The notes under the pieces are model-generated. The model ran no database searches. It saw only the letters and a list, made by a program, of their open reading frames with translations, and was not told the origin of the DNA. Positions 19,849 to 28,525 of a DNA stretch of 64,000 bases are shown here, piece by piece. The stretch spans positions 1-64,000 of the forward strand of contig JABWBA010000001.1 in assembly GCA_013360745.1 (NCBI GenBank). The letters are read 5' to 3'. Position 1 is the stretch's first letter. The number at the start of each line of letters is the position of its first letter. The DNA is from Chthonomonadales bacterium (lineage in GTDB: Bacteria; Armatimonadota; Chthonomonadetes; Chthonomonadales; CAJBBX01). Position numbers and translations under genes: made by a program.

Positions 19849-21015
19849 ATGAGTGCGCCTAATCACTACGAAACGCTCGGAGTCGGGATCGACGTCACCG
19901 AGGCGGACCTCAAGTCGCGGTATCGCGCTTTGGCGCGTCGATGGCATCCGGACATCGCGCGTACCGCTGATGCCGCAGAGCGCTTTCTGGCGATCAACGA
20001 GGCGTATCAGGTTCTGATCGATCCTGTGAGCCGCGCCAAGTACGACGCGGAGCAGAAACTGGCGACCTTCCGTGCTGCAAGAAGTCGACCCGCTGGCGCC
20101 GCCGCGACCGACGACGCGACATGTCCGAACCGATCAAGGGGCACGACGACTGGATCGAGCAGTACCAGGGGAGCTGATCGCGCAACAAGGCGCCAGGCGG
20201 ATCTCGACGCCATGATCGATCACCTTCTCCAGGACGCCCATATCGCCGTGCAACGGATGAATCTCGCCAGAGCCATTGAATGCTGTAACGCAGCGCTCAG
20301 GCTCGACCGGCGTAATGCGGAGGCTCATGAGATACTCGGTGATATCGCGAACGCGCGCGGGCAGGCTGAGGCCGCGCTCTCCCATTACACGCTTGCGATA
20401 CAGCTTGATCCCCGGAGCATCAGGGTGCGCGCGAAGTTCGATCGGCTGGTATCGGAAGAGCGTGGACAGGTGGGGTACTCCGCTAGCCGGAAGGAATCGT
20501 CTTCATCGTTAGCCCTGCGTCAGACGGCAACGTTCATGGTGTGTCTTGGTTTCTTCGTTGCACTCGTTGCTGTCGTTGCGTCGTCCGGCACCTCGAATGG
20601 CATCGAGGGAGCCGCCCTATGGGACTGGTCCGCGGGTCTCCTGTTCGCCTTGCCTTTGAGCGGAGCGATTGCAGGCGTAGTGTGCTCCTATACAGCCATG
20701 GTTCGCCCGGCGCGGAGTGAACTGATGATGACGTCCTCCAGTCGCAGGAGCCGCTCCGTGGTCCCGATGGGAGTGATCCTCGTGTTGCTGTCCCTCGCAT
20801 GCTTCTGGATGGCGGGTCTGCTGTATACGGTTATGGCCATCACTCAAGAGGCGCTGTCGCGATCCATCGTTGCGGCCTTCGTAATATGCGCCATCATCGT
20901 GCTGCTATTCGCGGTTGCCGTTCCTGCCGCACCGCTTGGCGTGCTCCTACTCGGCGGAAACATGGTGTTTCCGGCCTTCATTGGAGGATGGGCGCTAGGG
21001 GACGCACTACGTTGA
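19849..21015 (+). CDS. J-domain protein with TPR-like region and C-terminal TM helices
   Basis: J domain NHYETLGVGIDVTEADLKSRYRALARRWHPDIA (HPD), TPR-like ARAIECCNAALRLDRRNAEAHEILGDIANARGQ, then ~4 hydrophobic segments. Confidence 0.85.
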   Translation: MSAPNHYETLGVGIDVTEADLKSRYRALARRWHPDIARTADAAERFLAINEAYQVLIDPVSRAKYDAEQKLATFRAARSRPAGAAATDDATCPNRSRGTTTGSSSTRGADRATRRQADLDAMIDHLLQDAHIAVQRMNLARAIECCNAALRLDRRNAEAHEILGDIANARGQAEAALSHYTLAIQLDPRSIRVRAKFDRLVSEERGQVGYSASRKESSSSLALRQTATFMVCLGFFVALVAVVASSGTSNGIEGAALWDWSAGLLFALPLSGAIAGVVCSYTAMVRPARSELMMTSSSRRSRSVVPMGVILVLLSLACFWMAGLLYTVMAITQEALSRSIVAAFVICAIIVLLFAVAVPAAPLGVLLLGGNMVFPAFIGGWALGDALR

Positions 21016-21127
21016 CGCAGGAAGCGACCGATGACGCGAACGCGGTGGACCACTGCGGTGATAGCGCCCCCTATGACGATGGACGAGTGAAACGCACCAC
21101 CCTTGCGGCGAGGACGAGATGGATATC

Positions 21128-21340
21128 CTAGCCGTCAGAGGCGGCAAGGCGGACGTTGGCTGCCTGCGGTCCTTTGGCTCCGTCGACGATGTCGAACACG
21201 ACATTCTGACCTTCGGCAAGAGTACGAAATCCCTCCATCTGAACTGCGGAGAAGTGGACAAAGATATCCTTGCCATCTGTGGTCTCTATGAAGCCGTAGC
21301 CTTTGGCGTCATTAAACCACTTCACTCTACCTGTGGGCAT
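21128..21340 (-). CDS. csp: Cold shock protein, CspA family
   Basis: [31 protein letters not shown] with RNP1 and RNP2 motifs. Confidence 0.95.
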   Translation of the reverse strand: MPTGRVKWFNDAKGYGFIETTDGKDIFVHFSAVQMEGFRTLAEGQNVVFDIVDGAKGPQAANVRLAASDG

Positions 21341-21394
21341 GCTCGGTTAGGCCTCCTAGCCGCTTGTTGCGGCTTATATTACTGCTTGCTCCCA

Positions 21395-21423
21395 AGTATA
21401 ACACTGTGTATTCGATGTGTCAA
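21395..21423 (-). promoter_or_regulatory. Consensus sigma70 promoter of csp
   Basis: On minus strand TTGACA (21418-21423) - 17 nt - TATACT (21395-21400). Confidence 0.75.
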
Positions 21424-21475
21424 TGCGCTGAGCTCGTACCGCTGAGCGTACCCTGGCAGTTGCTTAGGAGGACCT

Positions 21476-22381
21476 GTGAATCTACCCTGTGTAATCGCAA
21501 CCTGGAGTTTTGGTGCGCCAGCATGCCGCGCCGCGCTTGAGATCCTGGAGGAGGGCGGATCCTCGCTCGATGCCGTCGAACGCGCCGCCAACGTTACGGA
21601 GGATGATCCTGACGTTACATCGGTTGGCTATGGCGGGATGCCGAACGCCGATGGAATCGTAGAACTCGATGCGGCGATTATGGATGGTCGACGGCATACT
21701 GCCGGTGCGGTAGCCGCGCTCACTGGCATCCGACGCCCGATCTCGATCGCCCGGCTTGTCATGGAGCGAACGAGGCATTGCATGCTCGCCGGAGGCAATG
21801 CACGACGGTTTGCGCTTGCCCAGGGCGGTGAGGATACCGATCTTCATACGGACCGAACACGTGCCGCCTATGCCGCGTATCGGGAGCGTACCGATCAACC
21901 CGCCGTTGTTCACTTCGACGACGAGAACCACGACACGATCGGAATCTGCGCTCTCGATGCGGATGGGCATCTGGCGGCCGCGTGTACGACATCAGGGCTT
22001 GCCTGGAAGTTGCCCGGCAGGGTCGGAGACAGTCCGATCGTCGGTTCTGGACTGTATGTCGATGACGAGATCGGAGCTGCATCGGCGACCGGGAACGGCG
22101 ATGAGATTATGAAAGTTTGTCTATCCTATCGGGTCGTCATGGGGATGGAACGGGGTATGACGCCGACAGAGGCGTGTCGTGACGGGATCGCCTACCTACT
22201 GCGAAAGAGGCCTGATCATCAAGCCCAGGGAGCCGCATGTATTGCCCTGCGAAAAGACGGGGCATGGGGTGCAGCCGCGACACAGATAGGCTTCGATGAA
22301 ATGTCGCGGCGATGGCAGCACGCCTACGGCGCTCGGAGCGTCGTCACGCTTTCGGAAGGTCCATATGTCGCCCGAGGTTGA
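21476..22381 (+). CDS. N4-(beta-N-acetylglucosaminyl)-L-asparaginase family protein
   Basis: Ntn-hydrolase: ATWSFGAPACRAALEILEEGGSSLDAVERA, processing site NHDTIGICALD, GDSPIVGSGLYVDDEIGAASATGNGDEIMK. Confidence 0.9.
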   Translation: MNLPCVIATWSFGAPACRAALEILEEGGSSLDAVERAANVTEDDPDVTSVGYGGMPNADGIVELDAAIMDGRRHTAGAVAALTGIRRPISIARLVMERTRHCMLAGGNARRFALAQGGEDTDLHTDRTRAAYAAYRERTDQPAVVHFDDENHDTIGICALDADGHLAAACTTSGLAWKLPGRVGDSPIVGSGLYVDDEIGAASATGNGDEIMKVCLSYRVVMGMERGMTPTEACRDGIAYLLRKRPDHQAQGAACIALRKDGAWGAAATQIGFDEMSRRWQHAYGARSVVTLSEGPYVARG

Positions 22382-22435
22382 GTGGCTGTCAGATAACACG
22401 AGAAACATCGTCTCTCGCTGCTGGAGGTACGACCC

Positions 22436-23737
22436 TTGATCATCGACTTCGACACGCACGCCTACGACTTTGCGGACATCGCTCTGCCCGAGGTCTGGAC
22501 CATTCGACACCGGGTCGACGCGCCGGTGATCGAGGATATAACCGCAAGTGTGCGGCAGGCCGTCTCGGCGTTTCAGGACGACCCGCGTCTCAAGCCGGGC
22601 GCTTCGATCGCGATGGGAGTCGGCAGCCGCGGGATCGCCAACCTGTCTGTGATGGTCAGGGCGGCCGTCGAGGCGCTTATCGAACTCGGCTGTCAACCCT
22701 TCATCGTGCCTGCGATGGGCAGCCATGGAGGCGCGACGGCGGAAGGCCAGATGGAGATCCTCGCCTCCTATGGTGTCACCGCGGAAGCGATGGGAGTTCC
22801 GGTACGGGCTACGATGGAGGTCGATCGTGTCGGATCCCTCGACGATGGGTATCCCATCTATTTCGATCGGTACGCTCTGGAGGCAGACGGCGTCATCGTC
22901 CTGAATCGGGTGAAGCATCATACCGACTTCAAGGGGCCCATCGAAAGCGGTCTCTGCAAGATGTGCGCGATCGGCCTTGGGAAGCGGCAGGGCGCTGAGG
23001 CGATCCACCGTTTCGGCGCCGACGGTTTGTCTAAGATCATGCCGGAAGTCGGCCGGCGGCTGGTTCAGGTCGGTGACGTGATTGGCGGCATCGCCATCAT
23101 CGAAAACCCCTACGGGCAGACTGCGGAAATCCATGGACTACGGGGCGCCGATATCGGGCGTGAGGCGGAAACGGCCCTGTTGGAGCGTGCCCGATCAATG
23201 TCGCCGCGTTTGGCGTTTGATCAAGCGGATGTCCTGGTCGTCGATGAGATGGGGAAGGACATCAGCGGAACCGGCATGGATACGCACGTCCTCGGGCGTG
23301 TCAGAATGCCGTCGGTGCCGGAGACCGATTGGGACGGTCCCGATATTCGGATGGTAGTAACACTCGGGCTAACCGAAGCCACCCATGGGAACGCTGCCGG
23401 GCTCTGTCTCGCGGACATTGTAACCGAGCATCTGATGGAGCAGATCGATCTCAAGAAGACGTTTACGAACCATCGGACGAGTCAGGAGGGGGGCGCCTAT
23501 CGGGGCGGGATCCCCATCGTCCTGCACAGCCCGGATGCGGCGGTCCGAGCGGCGATCGGCATGTGCGGGCGAGGCGACCGTAGCCAGGTGCGCCTGGTGC
23601 GCATCCAGAATACCGAGCACATCAGTCGCTTACAGGTCTCAGAGGCGTTCCTTGCTGAAGTTGAGCGGCGTTCTGACCTGACGGTCGAGGCTGGCCCCGA
23701 GCCGCTGCAGCTTGATCGTACGTTCGTGGGTCGATAG
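22436..23737 (+). CDS. Lactate racemase (LarA)-like / DUF2088 domain protein
   Basis: VGSRGIANL, PAMGSHGGATAEGQ, NRVKHHTDFKGPIESGLCKMCAIGLGKRQGAE typical of LarA N-domain-like proteins. Confidence 0.78.
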   Translation: MIIDFDTHAYDFADIALPEVWTIRHRVDAPVIEDITASVRQAVSAFQDDPRLKPGASIAMGVGSRGIANLSVMVRAAVEALIELGCQPFIVPAMGSHGGATAEGQMEILASYGVTAEAMGVPVRATMEVDRVGSLDDGYPIYFDRYALEADGVIVLNRVKHHTDFKGPIESGLCKMCAIGLGKRQGAEAIHRFGADGLSKIMPEVGRRLVQVGDVIGGIAIIENPYGQTAEIHGLRGADIGREAETALLERARSMSPRLAFDQADVLVVDEMGKDISGTGMDTHVLGRVRMPSVPETDWDGPDIRMVVTLGLTEATHGNAAGLCLADIVTEHLMEQIDLKKTFTNHRTSQEGGAYRGGIPIVLHSPDAAVRAAIGMCGRGDRSQVRLVRIQNTEHISRLQVSEAFLAEVERRSDLTVEAGPEPLQLDRTFVGR

Positions 23738-23749
23738 GTACGAGCCGAA

Positions 23750-23784
23750 GCCCTGCGCCAGAAGGCAGTTGCCTGACGCAGGGC
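23750..23784. terminator. Strong hairpin between convergent genes, likely bidirectional terminator
   Basis: GCCCTGCG ... CGCAGGGC perfect 8-bp arms with inner AGGC/GCCT stem; lies between the two stop codons. Confidence 0.6.
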
Positions 23785-23794
23785 ATCGAAGGCG

Positions 23795-24904
23795 CTAGAT
23801 GACTTCCAGCGCGTTACGGTCCGGCAGCGCTGGGAACGGAGCGTGCGGTTCCGCCTGATACCAGAGCGCTACCGAAGCGATGTCGTCCCGAAGAGGGAGA
23901 TATCGGCCTCCTGACCGCCATCCCAGCGCCTGGACGGTGACTTTGAGATCCTCTTCGAAGCGGATCGGATCCATGATGTGCCACCGGTACATTCCGTGTC
24001 GTTGCTGGCTCCGGTACATCCCCTGAGCGCCAGCCGTGATGACCTGGGGCATGCCCAGAAACGGGGTCGAATAGATGCAGTACTGCCCTGCCGGCTGTTC
24101 CCAGTCCCAGGCGCCCCCGAAATAATCCTCGGTGCCGGTACCGCAGATGGTCGGGAAGTCGGTGTCGCCGTCCAGGTAGAACTTCACCTCGCCTTCGCCC
24201 CACCAGCCACAGCTATTGGTTTGCCACGCCATGTAGGTTCCGACATAATGGCCGCAGCCTCGAACGCCGTCGACAAGGATATGGTCGGTGCGCTCGGGAA
24301 GGGGGTTGCTGCGACGCCACTGAGCATGGAGGTAGGCGGCGTCCTCCGGAACGTCGGTCAGCGCATAGGTGATCTGATAGAAGAAACCGCGGCATGGCTC
24401 ATCCCAGGTGTTCTCCACCGTAATCCGGGCGCCCTTACGAAACGGCATCTCCCAGTAGGAGTTGAAACCGCCGGCGGGATTAACGGCGATGGGAAGAGAG
24501 TTGACGTTCGCCCGTTCACACCATCCCATGCAGAAGAAATCGCCCAGCGGCACTTCGATCGAGGGCGTCTCCTCGGCATCCCAGTACATCCGGAGAACGA
24601 GGCGGCGCCAATAGTTCGGGTCCACGGTGATCCAGATGTGCTGGATGGCGCCAGAGCCGTCGATTATAGCCAGATCCGTCGTCGTATGGGGCTCGAGCGT
24701 GATGCAGGGGCGCACTTTCCAGCCCTGTCCCAGCTCGCGAGCCGCGCCGATCGGACGGCCCTGATCATCCATTAGCGGCACAGCCATGGCGCCGCGGCCT
24801 TTGGACCCGTCGGGGTTCTCCGCGCAGATCGATCGGACCTTCGCTCGTGACAGACGACTGATGTTGTGGAGTCCCAGGCCAAGCCCGTCAAAACCTTGAG
24901 CCAA
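23795..24904 (-). CDS. DUF2961 domain-containing protein
   Basis: LGLGLHNISRLSRAKVRSICAENPDGSKGRGAMAVP...DFFCMGW...NSYWEMPFRKGARITVEN...GTGTEDYFGGAWDW; TTG start at 24904 gives the usual N-terminus. Confidence 0.85.
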   Translation of the reverse strand: MAQGFDGLGLGLHNISRLSRAKVRSICAENPDGSKGRGAMAVPLMDDQGRPIGAARELGQGWKVRPCITLEPHTTTDLAIIDGSGAIQHIWITVDPNYWRRLVLRMYWDAEETPSIEVPLGDFFCMGWCERANVNSLPIAVNPAGGFNSYWEMPFRKGARITVENTWDEPCRGFFYQITYALTDVPEDAAYLHAQWRRSNPLPERTDHILVDGVRGCGHYVGTYMAWQTNSCGWWGEGEVKFYLDGDTDFPTICGTGTEDYFGGAWDWEQPAGQYCIYSTPFLGMPQVITAGAQGMYRSQQRHGMYRWHIMDPIRFEEDLKVTVQALGWRSGGRYLPLRDDIASVALWYQAEPHAPFPALPDRNALEVI

Positions 24905-27257
24905 GTTGCGTATCCTCCTGTTTGTAGATAAGAGTGAAACCTGCGATATAGACCTCACCAGAGGTAGGGCTGCCGCCGGCGCTATCCAGCAGGAACAACG
25001 TATCCCAGCGCAGCGGTGGACGCAGCGCTCCGTCGTTTGGTCCGCCCCAATGTCCGCTGCGTGATCCATCCAGGCGAAAGGTGATCCACTTCCATCCATT
25101 CCACGTGATCGGATCTCCGTCCGGCTGCCAGGCCTGGCCGGATGAGTCCGCGTAGCGCATACGAGGGATGTTGCCCGAACCGTCACCGTAGAGCCACATA
25201 CCGAGACTATCGGGTTTTCCCGCCAACGGTGTCAGCAGATCATCGTCCGCAACGATGCGGAGGAACTTCCAGCCTCTATCGAACTTGTACCTAAGGCGGA
25301 CGGACTGGAGGCCCTTAGCCGCCGGACCGTCTGCAGGATCAGCAGAGGCGATCGACTGGGTGGATGCAACCTTCGGATCGCCATCGGGCACGAGCCTGAT
25401 GCCGTGTGGCAGGCGCGAAACCGGAGCGCTCAGAGCCGAAAGTACGTCAACGAACCGCCACGACCCCAGATCTCGGACCTTCCGTCCGTGATCATCCCGC
25501 AGTTCCCCTCGTACTGGAAATGCCGGCCCGGTGCGTTCGATCGGAACCGTGAATGTGTCCGATGACTTGCCCCGCCCAAGGTGTACCGGTATCTTCCGTT
25601 CCACCGCGGGATCGCCCAGACGCAATACCATAGTCCCGCTGAACGCTCCCTCTGCCGGAGTCCAGAGGCGAATCGTCATGCGGCCGCCAAATGGAGGTGA
25701 AAGCTCAGCGCCGATGGGATCGGTCACGTATATTCGCGTCTCCTGCACGAGTGGAGCACTGCCTTCAATGCGTACTTCGAGACGGGCGATCTCCGGGATG
25801 TCGGATCGTTCAAGAGGAACGTCGGCGGCGATCGTCGTCTGCTCATGCTTAGCGAGGTTCTCGCTTCCATTAAGGGAACGGACCGAAACAGCCTTACCCG
25901 AACTGTTCCGGAGGCGTGCTTGAACCCTCGCCTTCGCGCGGAACGGCAACCATAGATCCAGTGGCAACCGCTCCCAGGAGGCCGCTACCGAGAGGATCGC
26001 GTTGGGTGATACGGGATGCAGGTAGACCGGTGCATCGGTCAGGCGGATCCGCAGGCCGGAACCGGCTTCCGCCTTCATGGGAGAGAGCGGGTTGCCGAGA
26101 TGATCGACGGGGTTGAGGGAGCCCGGGCTTGCGGGAATAACGCAATCGATCGGAGCGGGACTCGACGTCCAGGCCACAATCTTGACGTCCGCGCCCTTGA
26201 TGAACAGAAGAACATGGTTCGACGACGGCCCGCAGATCAACCGCTTGTTGAACCGGTAACCACGAAGCTCCCGTGTCAGCGTCCTCGCGGCGAGATAGGC
26301 GGGTTTGGGATCATAGACCGGTGTCTTTGCTTCATGGTACGGGTGCAAAACAGTTCCGAAATGGTGCTCCGGCTCTTTCGGGTCTGGACCGTCATCATGC
26401 CAGTCGTACCAGATGCTAAGGACAACATCTTCGGCAACGTTGGTCAGCCACTGGCGGGCCAGCATCCGGCCCTGAGCCTCAGGGGACATGCCGGACCATA
26501 CGGACGAGTACCCCCACTCGCCCGAGATGATCGGGATCCGCCTGCCGCGGGGGCTATGGGCTCGAATCATGGCCCGGAGCCGGGCGTAATCGGGAATCGC
26601 GGTCTCCGGTGCGCTCTGGCGATACGGATGTACGGAGACTGCGTCCCAGTACTCGAGTAATCCGCCTTTGAAGCAGGCTTCCAGGAAGGCCCAATCGAAG
26701 CCGGAGACTGCCGGCCCTATGTACGCTTCGCCCGGCGCCGCTTCGCGTATCGCTTTGCCCACTGCTGTCGCCAGCCGAACATAGTCCGCTGCATTCGGCT
26801 TCGGGCGCCAGAACGGGAAGATGTTCGGCTCATTGTACATCTCCCAGAGAATGCCCTTGCCCTTATAATGGCGCGCCGCAGCAGCAGCGAACCGAGCGAA
26901 TGCGGCGATCGCGGCGTCCGAGTGGGGTGATTGCGCATCATCATACAATCGGTGGACGTAGTCCAGGATGAAGATGGGGCGCATATGCTGGGCTTCCAGC
27001 GCGGCCATGAGCCGGTCGTATGCGTCAAACCGGTACTTGCCCGCCTCATATTCGATCTGGTTCCAATCGAAGTCCATCCGGACCCACGTAAAGCCTCCGT
27101 CGTGGAGCATCTCCATTTCGCCCGGGCGGGGATCGGTAAAGTGGATGTTGACGCCCAGGCCATCGGGTAATACACCCGTCGGCAATCTCGGCGGAGCGGC
27201 GTATACAGCGGTCGACGCCAGCGTGAATAGTAGCGAGGCCATGGTAAGGGAGTTCAT
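24888..27257 (-). CDS. Secreted glycoside hydrolase, clan GH-A-like (cellulase/GH5/GH39-like)
   Basis: Signal peptide; acid/base motif WEMYNEPNIF, putative nucleophile IISGEWGYSS; C-terminal beta-rich accessory region. Confidence 0.8.
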   Translation of the reverse strand: MNSLTMASLLFTLASTAVYAAPPRLPTGVLPDGLGVNIHFTDPRPGEMEMLHDGGFTWVRMDFDWNQIEYEAGKYRFDAYDRLMAALEAQHMRPIFILDYVHRLYDDAQSPHSDAAIAAFARFAAAAARHYKGKGILWEMYNEPNIFPFWRPKPNAADYVRLATAVGKAIREAAPGEAYIGPAVSGFDWAFLEACFKGGLLEYWDAVSVHPYRQSAPETAIPDYARLRAMIRAHSPRGRRIPIISGEWGYSSVWSGMSPEAQGRMLARQWLTNVAEDVVLSIWYDWHDDGPDPKEPEHHFGTVLHPYHEAKTPVYDPKPAYLAARTLTRELRGYRFNKRLICGPSSNHVLLFIKGADVKIVAWTSSPAPIDCVIPASPGSLNPVDHLGNPLSPMKAEAGSGLRIRLTDAPVYLHPVSPNAILSVAASWERLPLDLWLPFRAKARVQARLRNSSGKAVSVRSLNGSENLAKHEQTTIAADVPLERSDIPEIARLEVRIEGSAPLVQETRIYVTDPIGAELSPPFGGRMTIRLWTPAEGAFSGTMVLRLGDPAVERKIPVHLGRGKSSDTFTVPIERTGPAFPVRGELRDDHGRKVRDLGSWRFVDVLSALSAPVSRLPHGIRLVPDGDPKVASTQSIASADPADGPAAKGLQSVRLRYKFDRGWKFLRIVADDDLLTPLAGKPDSLGMWLYGDGSGNIPRMRYADSSGQAWQPDGDPITWNGWKWITFRLDGSRSGHWGGPNDGALRPPLRWDTLFLLDSAGGSPTSGEVYIAGFTLIYKQEDTQLGSRF

Positions 27258-28060
27258 CAGACCTCCTCATTCAAGGTCGGATCGACGACGGCCACCTCCG
27301 CCGGCCGCTGGAACCAGGAGAGATACTCGCGATTGCGGCCGCTTCGGACGGGAGACGGAATCAGCGCCCGTTTGATCAGGCCGAGTTCCCTTACCGCGCA
27401 CCAGGTGACGCGATCCCGGGCTGACCTCAGGGCTTCCGGGTCGCGGACGACGCCGCGCTCATCGACCGCCTCACGCCCCGCTTCGAACTCGGGTTTGATG
27501 AGAGCCACGAGATGACCCGTCGGTCGGATCATCGGGACGAGCGCAGGCAGGACCAGAGTCAGCGAAATGAACGACACGTCGACTGCCACGAAGTCGAACA
27601 CCCCGCAAAACTGATCTGGCGCGATATGGCGAGCGTTGACTCCTTCGAAACTGCGAACCCTGGGGTCGGCGGCGAGGGATGGATGGAGCTGACCGTGGCC
27701 GACATCCACCGCGATTACCTCACGAGCCCCTCGTTGCAGCAGACAGTCCGTGAAACCGCCAGTGGAAGCGCCGATATCAAGGCAGCGGCATGCGCTGACA
27801 TTGATGCGGAACTGGCGTAAGGCGGCGTCGAGCTTCAGTCCTCCCCGGCCAACGAAGGGTAACGCATCGCCTGTAATCGATACGATCGCGTCGTCCAGGA
27901 CGATCGCACTGGCTTTCCTTGTAACGGCTCCGTCAACAGTGACGTGCCCGGCCTGGATCAGCATCTGGGCTCGTTCGCGGCTCGGGGCGAGTCGGCGGTT
28001 CACGATCGCGATATCAAGGCGTTTCCCGGTCGTATCGGAGGTTCTTTTTACATCGGACAT
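27257..28060 (-). CDS. tlyA: TlyA family rRNA (cytidine-2'-O)-methyltransferase/hemolysin-like
   Basis: S4 domain (RLDIAIVNRRLAPSRERAQMLIQAGHVTVDG) plus FtsJ-like methyltransferase (LDIGASTGGFTDCLLQRGAREVIAVDVGHGQL). Confidence 0.93.
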   Translation of the reverse strand: MSDVKRTSDTTGKRLDIAIVNRRLAPSRERAQMLIQAGHVTVDGAVTRKASAIVLDDAIVSITGDALPFVGRGGLKLDAALRQFRINVSACRCLDIGASTGGFTDCLLQRGAREVIAVDVGHGQLHPSLAADPRVRSFEGVNARHIAPDQFCGVFDFVAVDVSFISLTLVLPALVPMIRPTGHLVALIKPEFEAGREAVDERGVVRDPEALRSARDRVTWCAVRELGLIKRALIPSPVRSGRNREYLSWFQRPAEVAVVDPTLNEEV

Positions 28061-28126
28061 CGGGGCTTAGCCTTCTCTCAGGCGATTACGCCCAAGTGCG
28101 CCGTCGATTGCGGAGAGATGCAAGGA

Positions 28127-28381
28127 TCAGAGGTTGCCGCCGTCGGTTACGGAGCGTTGCTGGGCGTCGATGCTTAGGCCGGTGGTATGAAGCCATGCGA
28201 TCGCTCGCTGCACCTCATCCAGGCTACCCTCCAAATCGATCTCCACATAACCGCCCTCTTCCGACAGTGCGGCTCTTCGGAGGTTCGGGGCGACACGAAA
28301 CTCCGTCGCCAGACGATAGAGCACCGGTTGGCTCGCCTGGGACGCTGATCGGGTTGCAATGCGTACAGAAATGACAGGCAT
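28127..28381 (-). CDS. NIL domain-containing protein
   Basis: MPVISVRIATRSASQASQPVLYRLATEFRVAPNLRRAALSEEGGYVEIDLEGSLDEVQRAIAWLHTTGLSIDA; ATG at 28381. Confidence 0.7.
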   Translation of the reverse strand: MPVISVRIATRSASQASQPVLYRLATEFRVAPNLRRAALSEEGGYVEIDLEGSLDEVQRAIAWLHTTGLSIDAQQRSVTDGGNL

Positions 28382-28423
28382 GGGATTCCACTCCGTTGAG
28401 GGATTGCGATCCCCATACCCATT

Positions 28424-28485
28424 ATGGCCGATCCAGCGGCGCTTGCAGATGGTCAGCGTACATCCGATGGCCGATCCAGCGGCGC
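28424..28485. repeat. 19-nt exact direct repeat, two copies
   Basis: ATGGCCGATCCAGCGGCGC at 28424-28442 and 28467-28485 in intergenic DNA. Confidence 0.8.
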
Positions 28486-28525
28486 CCAACCGGTATGGAA
28501 ACCGTGTTCGGGTTGAGGCCGTCTC

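Noticed and set aside
22196-23134. 312-aa minus-strand ORF
   Set aside because: Antisense to the glycosylasparaginase/LarA-like genes; shadow ORF.
23978-24775. 265-aa plus-strand ORF
   Set aside because: Antisense to the DUF2961 gene, which has family-typical motifs.
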